DNA of 27,616 nucleotides, taken from positions 1-27,616 of the forward strand of contig LSSN01000895.1 of assembly GCA_001970855.1 (NCBI GenBank). The letters run 5' to 3'. Below are positions 20,651 through 27,616 of the stretch, piece after piece. Made by a program: the position numbers and the translations under genes. How positions within the stretch are numbered: the stretch's first letter is position 1; each line of letters begins with the position of its first letter. Origin of the DNA: Smittium culicis (taxonomy: Eukaryota; Kickxellomycota; Harpellomycetes; Harpellales; Legeriomycetaceae). The notes below the pieces were generated by a model that ran no database searches, was not told where the DNA came from, and saw nothing but the letters and a program-made list of their open reading frames with translations.

Positions 20651-21706
20651 ATGTCAAAGTTGATTTTTAGGCCAATTTTGAATTCGAATTTGGGAAAGGT
20701 TAGTGTCCCAGGAGGCCGAGTCTATTCTACAATAAAATCAGATGGAGATGACGTACAAAGTTTTGTCCCAGGAAAGAAAGGGTATTCACCACAATTTCCA
20801 CCCCCAAAAAACTGGCCAGCTGCCCCAAAGCCCAAAAAAAATATAAAAACGCCCGATGACGTTCCTCCACCATCACCAGTTCAATCAAAAAGTGCAGACC
20901 CTAACAAACCTGCTTTTAGTTACAAACTAGAAATGAAAAAGTTGAGGTACCAATACTATAAAGATAGTTTGGCAAAAGGTGTTGAAAGAAAGGCTATGAT
21001 AGAAAAAAACATAGAGCTAAAGAATATCGAGCGTAAAAAACAAATAGCTGAACATTTATCTAAAACCAAAGATTATATCGAGAAGGTAATGTCTGATCCT
21101 TACAGTTCATATAATGTTCTTAATCCACAAGGCCAAACTGTTCTCTCGATGCCTTCAAAAGAAGGAGCCGAAAATAAAACAGCCTCAGTATCCGATTCTA
21201 ACACCGGCGAAGTTCCAACTGAAACTTTGCTAAGCTCGAGCGAAAAGCCAAGCAAAGAAACTATCAAAGAGGTCAATCAAACTCTGTCTGGATCAACAGG
21301 CAAAATCCGACCACCAAGAGTAAGCGTCAGCTATCCAATTGAAGAGAACAAAAAGGTTGCAGCTATCAGAAAGCAGCGCCGTGATGCTATAGAGGCCGAG
21401 AAGAGACAAAAGCGACTAGAAGATCTAGTTAATTTGTACCACAGCTCAAGCAATTTTATAACCTTAGACAACTTGGACTATAAGATATCCGAGTTTTTCA
21501 GCAGCGCTAGCGACACAAACTATATGACACTTGACGAACTAATTGTATCAAGAAACGAAAATGGGGGATTGATCACACCATCCGAAACCCTTAATAGAAC
21601 TGTTCAGTTACGAAACGCTTTGAATTCAACTTTTGGATCCAACGAAAAAATAGGTCTGGAGAGAATTATCGAGTGGTCCAATAAAAAAAACAAATTAGAT
21701 GCCTAA
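20651..21706 (+). CDS. PET123: Mitochondrial small ribosomal subunit protein mS26 (Pet123 family)
   Basis: mS26/Pet123 is a fungal mitoribosomal small-subunit protein near the mRNA exit side, needed for mitochondrial translation. The product is 351 aa from the ATG at 20651; the frame is open five codons further upstream but has no ATG there. The N-terminus (MSKLIFRPILNSNLGK..., with RVYST near residue 23) is basic, Ser-rich and free of acidic residues, as a matrix presequence should be. A basic coiled-coil follows (about 91-150), then a low-complexity Ser/Glu/Thr segment (about 165-220), and the conserved C-terminal block starting near residue 236. That block includes RLEDLVNLYHSSSNFIT (about 255-271) and a following helical part; yeast Pet123 has ELLNLYHVANEFIVT at the same place, and TLNRTVQLRNAL resembles its TLQTQINNAI. 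The 318-aa yeast protein is similar in size. It converges on the 420-aa gene with 275 bp between them. Confidence 0.82.
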   Translation: MSKLIFRPILNSNLGKVSVPGGRVYSTIKSDGDDVQSFVPGKKGYSPQFPPPKNWPAAPKPKKNIKTPDDVPPPSPVQSKSADPNKPAFSYKLEMKKLRYQYYKDSLAKGVERKAMIEKNIELKNIERKKQIAEHLSKTKDYIEKVMSDPYSSYNVLNPQGQTVLSMPSKEGAENKTASVSDSNTGEVPTETLLSSSEKPSKETIKEVNQTLSGSTGKIRPPRVSVSYPIEENKKVAAIRKQRRDAIEAEKRQKRLEDLVNLYHSSSNFITLDNLDYKISEFFSSASDTNYMTLDELIVSRNENGGLITPSETLNRTVQLRNALNSTFGSNEKIGLERIIEWSNKKNKLDA

Positions 21707-21981
21707 ATTAAAGTCGAATTAAACTTTTATATTAAACTACTTTTATTATCTTTTTTTTTTCCCAAATATATATAATAAAAAGTTAAAAAGCAAATCAGGT
21801 TGTAAATGTGCTTATTATGAATATATATTACATTCTGAATGAATGTGTATATTGTGTTCTACTAGTTACCATGTTTTTTTAGATTAAATATATAAAAAAG
21901 TAAATTTGGGATAAGTAATTCAGTATGATTCTATAAAGTGATGTAGTTGCAAATATTTGATGAATTATTGATCTTTGTTTT

Positions 21982-23244
21982 TTAAAAAGAATCCCGAGCT
22001 AGTTCCAAAAGTAATTCTTTAGATATTCCGTTTTTTTTAGCGAAAAAAGAAATCGATTTGAACATTGTAGATAGATGAACAATGGATTGTATGTCGACTT
22101 TCTCTTGGGCATTTCCTCCGGTGTTAAATGTTGAAATAAGATTACCTTTGGGGCTAGGGATATTTTCCGGTAGGATAGATTTGGTATCCTTAGATGAGGA
22201 ATTTGATGAGTTATGAGTAGAGGCAAGAGTGTTACTGTATGAATGGTCAATTGAGTTTACAGATGTATCATCTTTGGAATCTAAAGGCGATTTAATTGAC
22301 GGGTTGGGTGGCTTTGAGGTAGATATGGATTTTGTGGAGCTAATAGTAGCTGTTGTGCCACTGGAAATTGGACTATTATCTTTATTGGGTATGATTACAC
22401 CTTCGCTGGAATCAAAAGTGACCTGTTGAATTGAGCGTGTAGAGCTAGATATATCAGAGTATTTTTCGTTGCTTACGTTAGGAACAATTTCAGTATTGGA
22501 GTCAATTGAGTCGCTCAAGTTATCATTTTCCTCAGAATCATTAGCGATATACTCGTCCCAATAACCATCGTCGTCGCTGCCGAGTTCGTAGTCAGATATG
22601 CCATCCACGCCCATTTGAATGGTATCTTTAGCGGAGATATAATCTAAAGCCTTTTCAGCAGAATCAAACCAGGTATTATTATGGCTAGGATCAAAGTCAT
22701 TGTAGCACACCGAGTTCAGTGCTTTCCACTCAGAATCTTCTTTAACCAGAATTACGGCAAAAGTATTAGTTTTCTGGGTTTTAGTGCACTCGATTTGATC
22801 GATAACTACGAGAGCTTCTAGGAGACGTTCGTCATCAACTCTATAAAAGATCTTTTCTTTGCTTGTGTTTATGGGAGCAGAATGGTTTGTTTGCGAATAG
22901 ATATTTCTAAAATAGTGGTTGCATTCATCAGTTTTCCACTGACAAGCGGTATCAAACTTGATTATGGCATTTTCAAACTGGCTGTTGTCAGAATAGCCTT
23001 CGTAATCAATAAATTCCATCTTTGATATACCAGCTACTGAATTGGAAGTTTGGTCGATTGCTTTGTTTTTTTCAGAAATTTTGTTTTGGGAGATAATTGC
23101 TAATGTTTCTGAATCTAATAGAAAAGTAATTCGTTGGCTGAGAATGGTGCTGGATATAGCGAGCATCGCCTCTATGTCGACATCTTTCCTTGCTTTGGCG
23201 TACTTGTGCGCCAGCTCGACTAAATATTTCTCTAGTGTTGACAT
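21982..23244 (-). CDS. Unclassified 420-aa acidic/Ser-rich protein with GSDDDGYWDEY motif
   Basis: I cannot assign a characterised function. Three parts can be seen. Residues 1-200 appear folded, with an N-terminal amphipathic helix (EKYLVELAHKYAKARKDVD) and a mixed alpha/beta stretch containing hydrophobic strands (LLEALVVIDQ, FAVILVKED). Residues 222-232 hold GSDDDGYWDEY, followed by an acidic patch; DDxYWDxY-type motifs recur, as I recall, in uncharacterised fungal proteins. Residues about 240-375 are a Ser/Thr/Asn-rich disordered linker. The last 35 residues (384-420) form a predicted helical block with SISFFAKKNGISKELLLELA, compact enough to be a small domain or binding helix. There is no signal peptide and no membrane span, so it is probably cytosolic or nuclear. 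It is divergent from the 406-aa gene and shares its 902-bp promoter region. The ATG is the first in frame and fits the helical start. Confidence 0.85.
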   Translation of the reverse strand: MSTLEKYLVELAHKYAKARKDVDIEAMLAISSTILSQRITFLLDSETLAIISQNKISEKNKAIDQTSNSVAGISKMEFIDYEGYSDNSQFENAIIKFDTACQWKTDECNHYFRNIYSQTNHSAPINTSKEKIFYRVDDERLLEALVVIDQIECTKTQKTNTFAVILVKEDSEWKALNSVCYNDFDPSHNNTWFDSAEKALDYISAKDTIQMGVDGISDYELGSDDDGYWDEYIANDSEENDNLSDSIDSNTEIVPNVSNEKYSDISSSTRSIQQVTFDSSEGVIIPNKDNSPISSGTTATISSTKSISTSKPPNPSIKSPLDSKDDTSVNSIDHSYSNTLASTHNSSNSSSKDTKSILPENIPSPKGNLISTFNTGGNAQEKVDIQSIVHLSTMFKSISFFAKKNGISKELLLELARDSF

Positions 23245-23388
23245 TTATTTTAATAAAAATCTTAAAAGGCAAAAGGGTATATAATTACAAGTATGGTTAG
23301 TGCTGAAAAAAGAATTTTAAAAGTTGACTATTTATTTGTGGAGGGTGAGGTATATTTGAAGGCCCATATTTTAACTTTAATTTAAAAT

Positions 23389-24095
23389 ATTGGCGGGCCC
23401 CAAAAAAGCATTTGTCTAATTATCCTATCGAGTTGAAGTTGAGTCAAAAAGTTCTGGAAAAAAGCCTGAAACTCCATCCATCTTGGCCTATAAATTCTAT
23501 TTGGGAATCGATGTTCGTCTAAATTTCGCGCCGGTATTAATTGCTAATTAGCTGACTTTAAACTGCTTTATCGTGTATTACTATTGGTTAGTAATTAATA
23601 TATTAAATTCGTGATAAAAAAAAAGACGCGAAAACTATTGCAAGTTTGTTTTAGCGATTTATGATTTAGGCAATAGTCAGGGTTTGTGGAACGAGCAAAT
23701 ACTCTTTTCTCTCATTTGTATGGGAGATTATTTGCATTTTTTTTAGAAAACGCTCTTATATATAGGAAGAAAAGGGATGGGATATTAATAGGCGCGTGAG
23801 CTCGATTTTAAAGCGTAAGCTGAAGGCCCGTTACGTCGATAGCCTATTTATTGCAGCACGTTTCATTTATCCTCTGCAACGGTTTTCCCCTTTCCAAATT
23901 AATAAGCAAAATAGACTTTTGGCGCTTTATTCAATAGTGACTTAGTCTTTTCAACTGCAGTAACTAATTATTCATATTATTTAGATCTCGATATACAACC
24001 AAAACTGTGCAGGTTATCTGCTTTATACCAACTCCGAAAGTAATAAAAAAACTAAAATCAGCAGCGGCCCATATTTATTATTTCGACGCGAAAAC
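23389..24095. promoter_or_regulatory. Cluster of E2F/MBF/SBF-like motifs in a divergent promoter
   Basis: Six cell-cycle-type words lie in 700 bp between the divergent genes: ATTGGCGGGCC (23389-23399), TTTCGCGCC (23524-23532), GACGCGAAAAC (23625-23635), GGCGCG (23791-23796), TTTTGGCGC (23917-23925) and GACGCGAAAAC again (24085-24095). E2F recognises TTTSGCGC/TTGGCGGG; fungal MBF and SBF recognise ACGCGT and CRCGAAA. A TATA-like TTATATATA sits at 23757-23765 and another TATAAAT at about 23491. The cluster suggests G1/S-type control of one or both flanking genes; this is inferred from motifs only. Confidence 0.5.
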
Positions 24096-24146
24096 ATACC
24101 TTCTTTCCTTCGCATACCTCGCCATTAAATAAACTGGGTTTTGGTA

Positions 24147-25367
24147 ATGAGCAATTTTGGTTATAGCTCGTTTTCAAGCCGTGAGACTTTCTTCGACTCT
24201 CCGTTTCCCAACAATCGAAAAGTCGATCAGTTTTTCGACAACTTCTCTTCGCACAAAGTAACGGCTTCGTGCTGTTTATGCGCCGGCGACTGCACGCACT
24301 TTAATTCTCCCAAATTCGGGGGAAGCCTATACGGTTCAAGCTTCTTCGAGGTTCATACGGGCGGCAAATTCGGAAGCTTTGGCTGCGACGGAACGAATAC
24401 TAGAGAGCGCACAAAATGTTGCGGTGGATGCTATACTGCCGTAACTAGGCGCTGTGGGTGCGCCTGTAACTGCAAGGCCAAAAAAATTGAGCACAAGAGC
24501 TCTGATTGTACGATATACGAAAGCCTAGAAAGCGAAAAAACAAGCGACCAAAACGAAATTAAAGCCGATATAAAAATATCAGTGACGGACAAGACAACAA
24601 CGGAGCAAAGCAGCGGGCATACTCATTCTGAAAAAATACACAAAACGACAAATCAAACAAGCAACAGCGGCAACGCAATAGATATTGACATAAAAGCTGA
24701 CCATATAAAACAATCAGATAAAAACTCAAGTGCCCAGGACATATCTGGGCTTATATCTATACATCCGAACAGCAAGAACCAGCAGCCTATCCAAGCGACA
24801 AAGTGCACGATCTGCAAGTTCTTTTGTCTCGGGATATGCTCGATCCCTTACAACCCGAACGCACGCTTCAAGTGTAAGAATTTCCGCCTATATCCGGACT
24901 ACGACTTTTTGCCCGATTCTGCAAAAGTTCCAAAAGAGTCTGGTGCTAGCTTGCCGAGCAAGGTGTCAAAGAAAGACTCTAGGATGAAGATCACTATCTT
25001 CAACCTGCGAAGCAACGTTGAAAATCTGACTGTTGATATTATCGGCGACGACACTATAGTTACTGGCAATCTGATCAACCCAGTACGCCTGTCCAAACCC
25101 GGGTTCTTTAGCGGACTCACTTCAAAGTTTTCTAGTAATGGGCAAACACAAACCACCAAAACTAGCAAACTTTCAAGAAACTCTGTCTTAGATAGCAGTG
25201 ATAACAAGTATGACCGTACACCTGCTCTCAACAAGCCATCCGACTCCAAATTCGTAATGGTTTTCAGAACAAACAATTTTGCCTATGAACTCGAGCGTGC
25301 ACATGCCAGTATCGATATTGACGGCCATTTAGTCTTGATTTTTCCAACAAGAAAAGGTGGGAAATAA
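24147..25367 (+). CDS. Cys-rich 406-aa protein with an alpha-crystallin-like C-terminus
   Basis: Start chosen at the ATG at 24147 (MSNFGYSSFSSRETFF); the frame extends two codons upstream without ATG. Residues 1-35 are aromatic and Ser-rich, like the N-terminal arm of small heat-shock proteins. Eighteen cysteines are confined to residues 42-243: SCCLCAGDC (41-49), KCCGGC (90-95), RCGCACNC (102-109) and C-x2-C-x3-C-x3-C (220-231), with C243 nearby; these look metal-binding. A polar Lys/Thr/Ser linker (about 122-215) separates them. The C-terminus lacks Cys: MKITIFNL...LTVDIIGDDTIVTG (280-317) and FVMVFRTNNFAYELE...ASIDIDGHLVLIFP (369-400) match the alpha-crystallin/CS pattern of strands, with an xxASIxxGxLxxxxP end, split by a 50-residue low-complexity insert. 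Function is unknown; a metal-binding chaperone-like adaptor is a guess. It converges on the P5C reductase gene. Confidence 0.85.
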   Translation: MSNFGYSSFSSRETFFDSPFPNNRKVDQFFDNFSSHKVTASCCLCAGDCTHFNSPKFGGSLYGSSFFEVHTGGKFGSFGCDGTNTRERTKCCGGCYTAVTRRCGCACNCKAKKIEHKSSDCTIYESLESEKTSDQNEIKADIKISVTDKTTTEQSSGHTHSEKIHKTTNQTSNSGNAIDIDIKADHIKQSDKNSSAQDISGLISIHPNSKNQQPIQATKCTICKFFCLGICSIPYNPNARFKCKNFRLYPDYDFLPDSAKVPKESGASLPSKVSKKDSRMKITIFNLRSNVENLTVDIIGDDTIVTGNLINPVRLSKPGFFSGLTSKFSSNGQTQTTKTSKLSRNSVLDSSDNKYDRTPALNKPSDSKFVMVFRTNNFAYELERAHASIDIDGHLVLIFPTRKGGK

Positions 25368-25681
25368 TCTCTCTCACTATTTTTTAATTTCTTGTTATTA
25401 TAAAAATAAAAAAAATAATTTTTAGATTGTCTTCTTTTTTTTAAGTTTTTTAATATATTGACAAGTCTTGCACAGTGTATAATTGCATCAATGTTTCTAA
25501 TTTTTTTTTTTTGGTATATTACTTTATAGTTTGTTTTTGATTGAAAACACAATGCTTTTTGATTGAGCAAAGTTTCATGTAGGTAAAAAAAATATAATTA
25601 AAAAAAATGGATGGGAGATTAGTTCTTGATATATTACGATAGGTTTTTAGAAAAGTAAAAATAAAAACTAGTAAATAAAAA
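25368..25681. other. Spacer between two convergent genes
   Basis: This 314-bp AT-rich stretch contains only T- and A-runs and poly(A)-signal-like sequence for the 406-aa gene (+) and the P5C reductase gene (-). No gene is seen; overlapping minus-strand frames at 25283-25570 and 25519-25764 are noise and shadows. Confidence 0.65.
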
Positions 25682-26554
25682 TTACAACTTTGAGAACAGT
25701 TCGCTAGAGATTTCGATACTGCGTTCTCTGGCTTTCTCGCAACCTTTAATAATGGATTCGCCAACTTTATCTGCTTTCATGCTTTCAATGGCAGCGTGGG
25801 TAGTGCCATTTGGAGAAGTAACATTCTGTCTTAGCGTAGAGATGGAGACGTCCTCGTTAGCGAGAACCATTTTGGCAGCGCCTAAGCAAGTTTGAGCAAC
25901 GAGTTTGGTAGCTTCCTTTTCACCGAGGCCGAACTTGACGGCAGCAGCTTGCATGGCCTCCATGACGTAGAAAAAGTAGGCAGGACCCGAACCAGAAACG
26001 GCAGTAACAGAGTCGATGTCAAGCTCTTGAGTATTGAACCAAAAGTACTGCTTAGAAATCATCGATGCAACTTTTTCAGCAAGTTGTGCCTGCTGTTCGT
26101 TAACAAAAGCGTTCTTGAACAGGCCAGATGCACCCTCGCCGATTAGTGCAGGAGTGTTAGGCATCAATCTAGTGATTGGAACGTTCTTAGAAGAGCCTGA
26201 TGGCTCAGATACCCAAGTTCTAATAGCTTCAGTTGTTACACCAGCAGCTATAGATACGATGAGCGATTCGTGTTTAAGCACCAAATCAGAAACTTCGGTC
26301 ATAACTACAGAGACTATTTGGGGTTTTGTGGCAATTATGATCACTTGTGGGCCTAGCTCTCCGAAGTTGCCCAAACACTCGCGATTGTTGGTTGTAGTTT
26401 GAATACCATACTTCGATTGTAATTTTTCGAGTTGGACAGTGTATGGATCAGCTACGCTAACTAACTTTGGGTCTTGTCCGCCTTTAACGAGGCCTGAAAT
26501 GATTGCTTCTGCGATGTTTCCTCCGCCAATAATACTTATTCTTGGGCTTGCCAT
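25682..26554 (-). CDS. PRO3: Pyrroline-5-carboxylate reductase
   Basis: The enzyme reduces 1-pyrroline-5-carboxylate to L-proline with NAD(P)H, the last step of proline synthesis, usually in the cytosol in fungi. The 290-aa product equals the family length (yeast Pro3 is 286). An N-terminal Rossmann fold opens with SIIGGGNIAEAIISGL (7-22); further family signatures are ATKPQ (75-79), SIAAGV (101-106), RLMPNTPALIGEGASG (129-144), VSGSGPAYFF (186-195) in the catalytic all-helical domain, and LRQNVTSPNGTT (241-252). The last has SPNGTT where most bacterial and animal enzymes have SPGGTT, a small change in the substrate-binding loop. There is no mitochondrial presequence. No intron is needed. The start is the first ATG, preceded by an A-rich context. 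GC content (50% in 25981-26040) is higher than in the mS26 gene, consistent with a well-expressed gene. Confidence 0.97.
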   Translation of the reverse strand: MASPRISIIGGGNIAEAIISGLVKGGQDPKLVSVADPYTVQLEKLQSKYGIQTTTNNRECLGNFGELGPQVIIIATKPQIVSVVMTEVSDLVLKHESLIVSIAAGVTTEAIRTWVSEPSGSSKNVPITRLMPNTPALIGEGASGLFKNAFVNEQQAQLAEKVASMISKQYFWFNTQELDIDSVTAVSGSGPAYFFYVMEAMQAAAVKFGLGEKEATKLVAQTCLGAAKMVLANEDVSISTLRQNVTSPNGTTHAAIESMKADKVGESIIKGCEKARERSIEISSELFSKL

Positions 26555-26636
26555 TTTTGTTGATATAATTATAGTTTTAGGGTTATAATGTGGTATTTCT
26601 AAAGAAAATGATTAATAAACTTGCAGAGAAATGTAA

Positions 26637-26670
26637 GGTATATAAAAGATGTTGCTAGAGTTTATAAATG
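26637..26670 (-). promoter_or_regulatory. TATA-like elements upstream of PRO3
   Basis: Read on the minus strand, TATAAAC (about 26661-26667) and TTTTATATACC (about 26638-26648) lie 85-115 bp before the PRO3 start codon, a usual distance for fungal TATA elements. The call is by position and motif only. Confidence 0.4.
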
Positions 26671-27381
26671 AATTTAACTCTTTGTGAACAGGCCGATTGC
26701 AGAATATTTTAATATTGTTTTTTATTAGTTTGTAATGTTTTGAAATAAGTATGCTGCTATTTATAGTTTTTTTTCCCCCTACCTTTTAAATTAGCTTTTA
26801 AACTAAAGTCACTTTATACCAATGTGTAACTTGATCCAGCCAATTAATAATAACTACATTTCAAGATATGGCCAATTACTGATTCAATCATTGGTTATTG
26901 GGTATTTACAAATAGATTTCAATAATATTAGCTTATAGTTGGCCTTTAATTATTTTTTGGGTGGAGGAAAGTTGAGTATAAATTTTGCCAGAATTTTCAG
27001 CAGCTAAGAGTTACGCTATAAATTGTCTGCTCTTTAAATAGGAAAGGTAAAAAAACCAAAATTAAGTATATTAAGGACAAGTTCAAATTGGCTGTAGTGA
27101 CCATTCAGAAACTAAAAAGATCTATTTTATGGGAAATTTTCAATATCCGTAGGGAGCGTCCCTTTCAGGAAATTATATCAAATGATGTGGTTTGTAATGC
27201 TCATCAAAAGCATCAAGACTTCCTTCACGCCCTCTTTATTAGCTTCATATTCTGTGCTTTGATATCAGTATAAAATGATACATACATTTGGTGGTATTTT
27301 AGAATACTGCTTTATAGCAAAATTAGCGAATAGACGAGTTTAACGACTCCAAGGTCATTTTAGATGTACAAGGTTAGTCAT
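26671..27381. other. Upstream region with CCAAT/ATTGG words, no gene
   Basis: Several CCAAT or ATTGG words cluster at about 26838-26903 (GCCAATTA twice, then CATTGGTTATTGGG), a possible CCAAT-binding (HAP-type) region, though 500 bp or more is far upstream of PRO3. A frame at 27088-27273 (MAVVTIQKLKRSILWEIF...) starts with TTG and has no recognisable motif; it may be a decayed element fragment and is not called. Confidence 0.4.
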
Positions 27382-27575
27382 TTAACCCTTTCCCGTCCAA
27401 CAATTTTAAAAAAATTATTTTTATGATTCGTTTATAATTTTAAGTATGTTTATTATTTGCTGTTACTTATCTGCATGCCAATAGTTATAAAGGCCTTGAA
27501 ATCATTTAATTTTAATTGAACCCAGTTAGCTATATTTGAAGACCAAAAATGGTTTGCTGCCAATGAAAGGGTTAA
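27382..27575. mobile_element. piggyBac-like MITE (186 bp) with TTAA target duplication
   Basis: TTAA (27382-27385) is followed at once by CCCTTTCCCGTCCAAC, and TTAA (27572-27575) is preceded by an end that reads CCCTTTCATTGGCAGC on the other strand. Both ends thus begin TTAA-CCCTTTC, the hallmark of the piggyBac superfamily, which inserts at TTAA and has CCYTTT-type termini. The inside is AT-rich, short and non-coding, so it would be non-autonomous and moved by a transposase elsewhere. The perfect terminal match is only 7 bp, so the call is probable rather than certain. Confidence 0.55.
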
Positions 27576-27616
27576 GTGGAACCAGAGTAGAGCCAAAACA
27601 CGCACTTTCCTGTTTT

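Noticed and set aside
23452..23459. TTCTGGAA as a heat-shock element for the alpha-crystallin-like gene
   Set aside because: Only one TTCnnGAA pair is present, it is about 690 bp from the start codon, and no third unit in phase was seen.
24899..25276. 125-aa minus-strand frame and the + frame at 24730-24987
   Set aside because: Both are shadows within the 406-aa gene, with no motif of their own.
27088..27273. 61-aa + frame upstream of the piggyBac-like element
   Set aside because: It begins with TTG rather than ATG, shows no motif and lies in AT-rich spacer; a decayed element fragment is possible but unsupported.

Overview
The window looks like nuclear DNA of an AT-rich fungus. Evidence: short GT-AG introns with a CTAAC branch site in a TIM17 gene; a small CxxC...CxxxC protein of the fungal ECL1 (life-span regulator) type; a fungal-type mitoribosomal protein mS26/Pet123; compact intron-free genes in very AT-rich spacers. 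Sites resembling E2F rather than only yeast MCB/SCB, plus retroposon and piggyBac-like traces, make an early-diverging lineage plausible, but this is inference. No rRNA, tRNA, CRISPR or prokaryotic operon was found.

Layout. 1-2.3 kb: TIM17 (+, three exons, GC-rich codons) converges on an 84-aa ECL1-family gene (-). 2.3-3.6 kb: intergenic DNA, then a less AT-rich island with 31-bp tandem repeats bounded by a 10-bp inverted repeat. 3.6-20.6 kb: about 17 kb with no intact gene. To about 8 kb it is C-rich and G-poor on the + strand; beyond that it is extremely AT-rich, around 10% GC in places. It contains a 517-N assembly gap, a long imperfect hairpin, a perfect 22-bp palindrome, a probable retroposon flanked by a 15-bp duplication that spans the gap, and a short coding-like fragment whose end resembles bacterial sigma-70 region 1.2.

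20.6-27.6 kb is the gene-dense part: mS26/PET123 (+) converges on an unclassified 420-aa protein (-). That gene is divergent from a Cys-rich 406-aa protein (+) whose C-terminus looks like an alpha-crystallin/CS-type beta-sandwich. The 902-bp spacer they share holds six E2F/MBF/SBF-like motifs. The 406-aa gene converges on pyrroline-5-carboxylate reductase (-). A 186-bp piggyBac-like MITE bounded by TTAA lies at the right edge.

The recognisable genes are housekeeping ones: mitochondrial protein import (TIM17), mitochondrial translation (mS26) and proline synthesis (PRO3). ECL1 proteins are tied to nutrient and stress response. Nothing points to a gene cluster with one shared pathway; the most novel points are the Cys-rich/ACD-like protein with its promoter and the contents of the AT desert.
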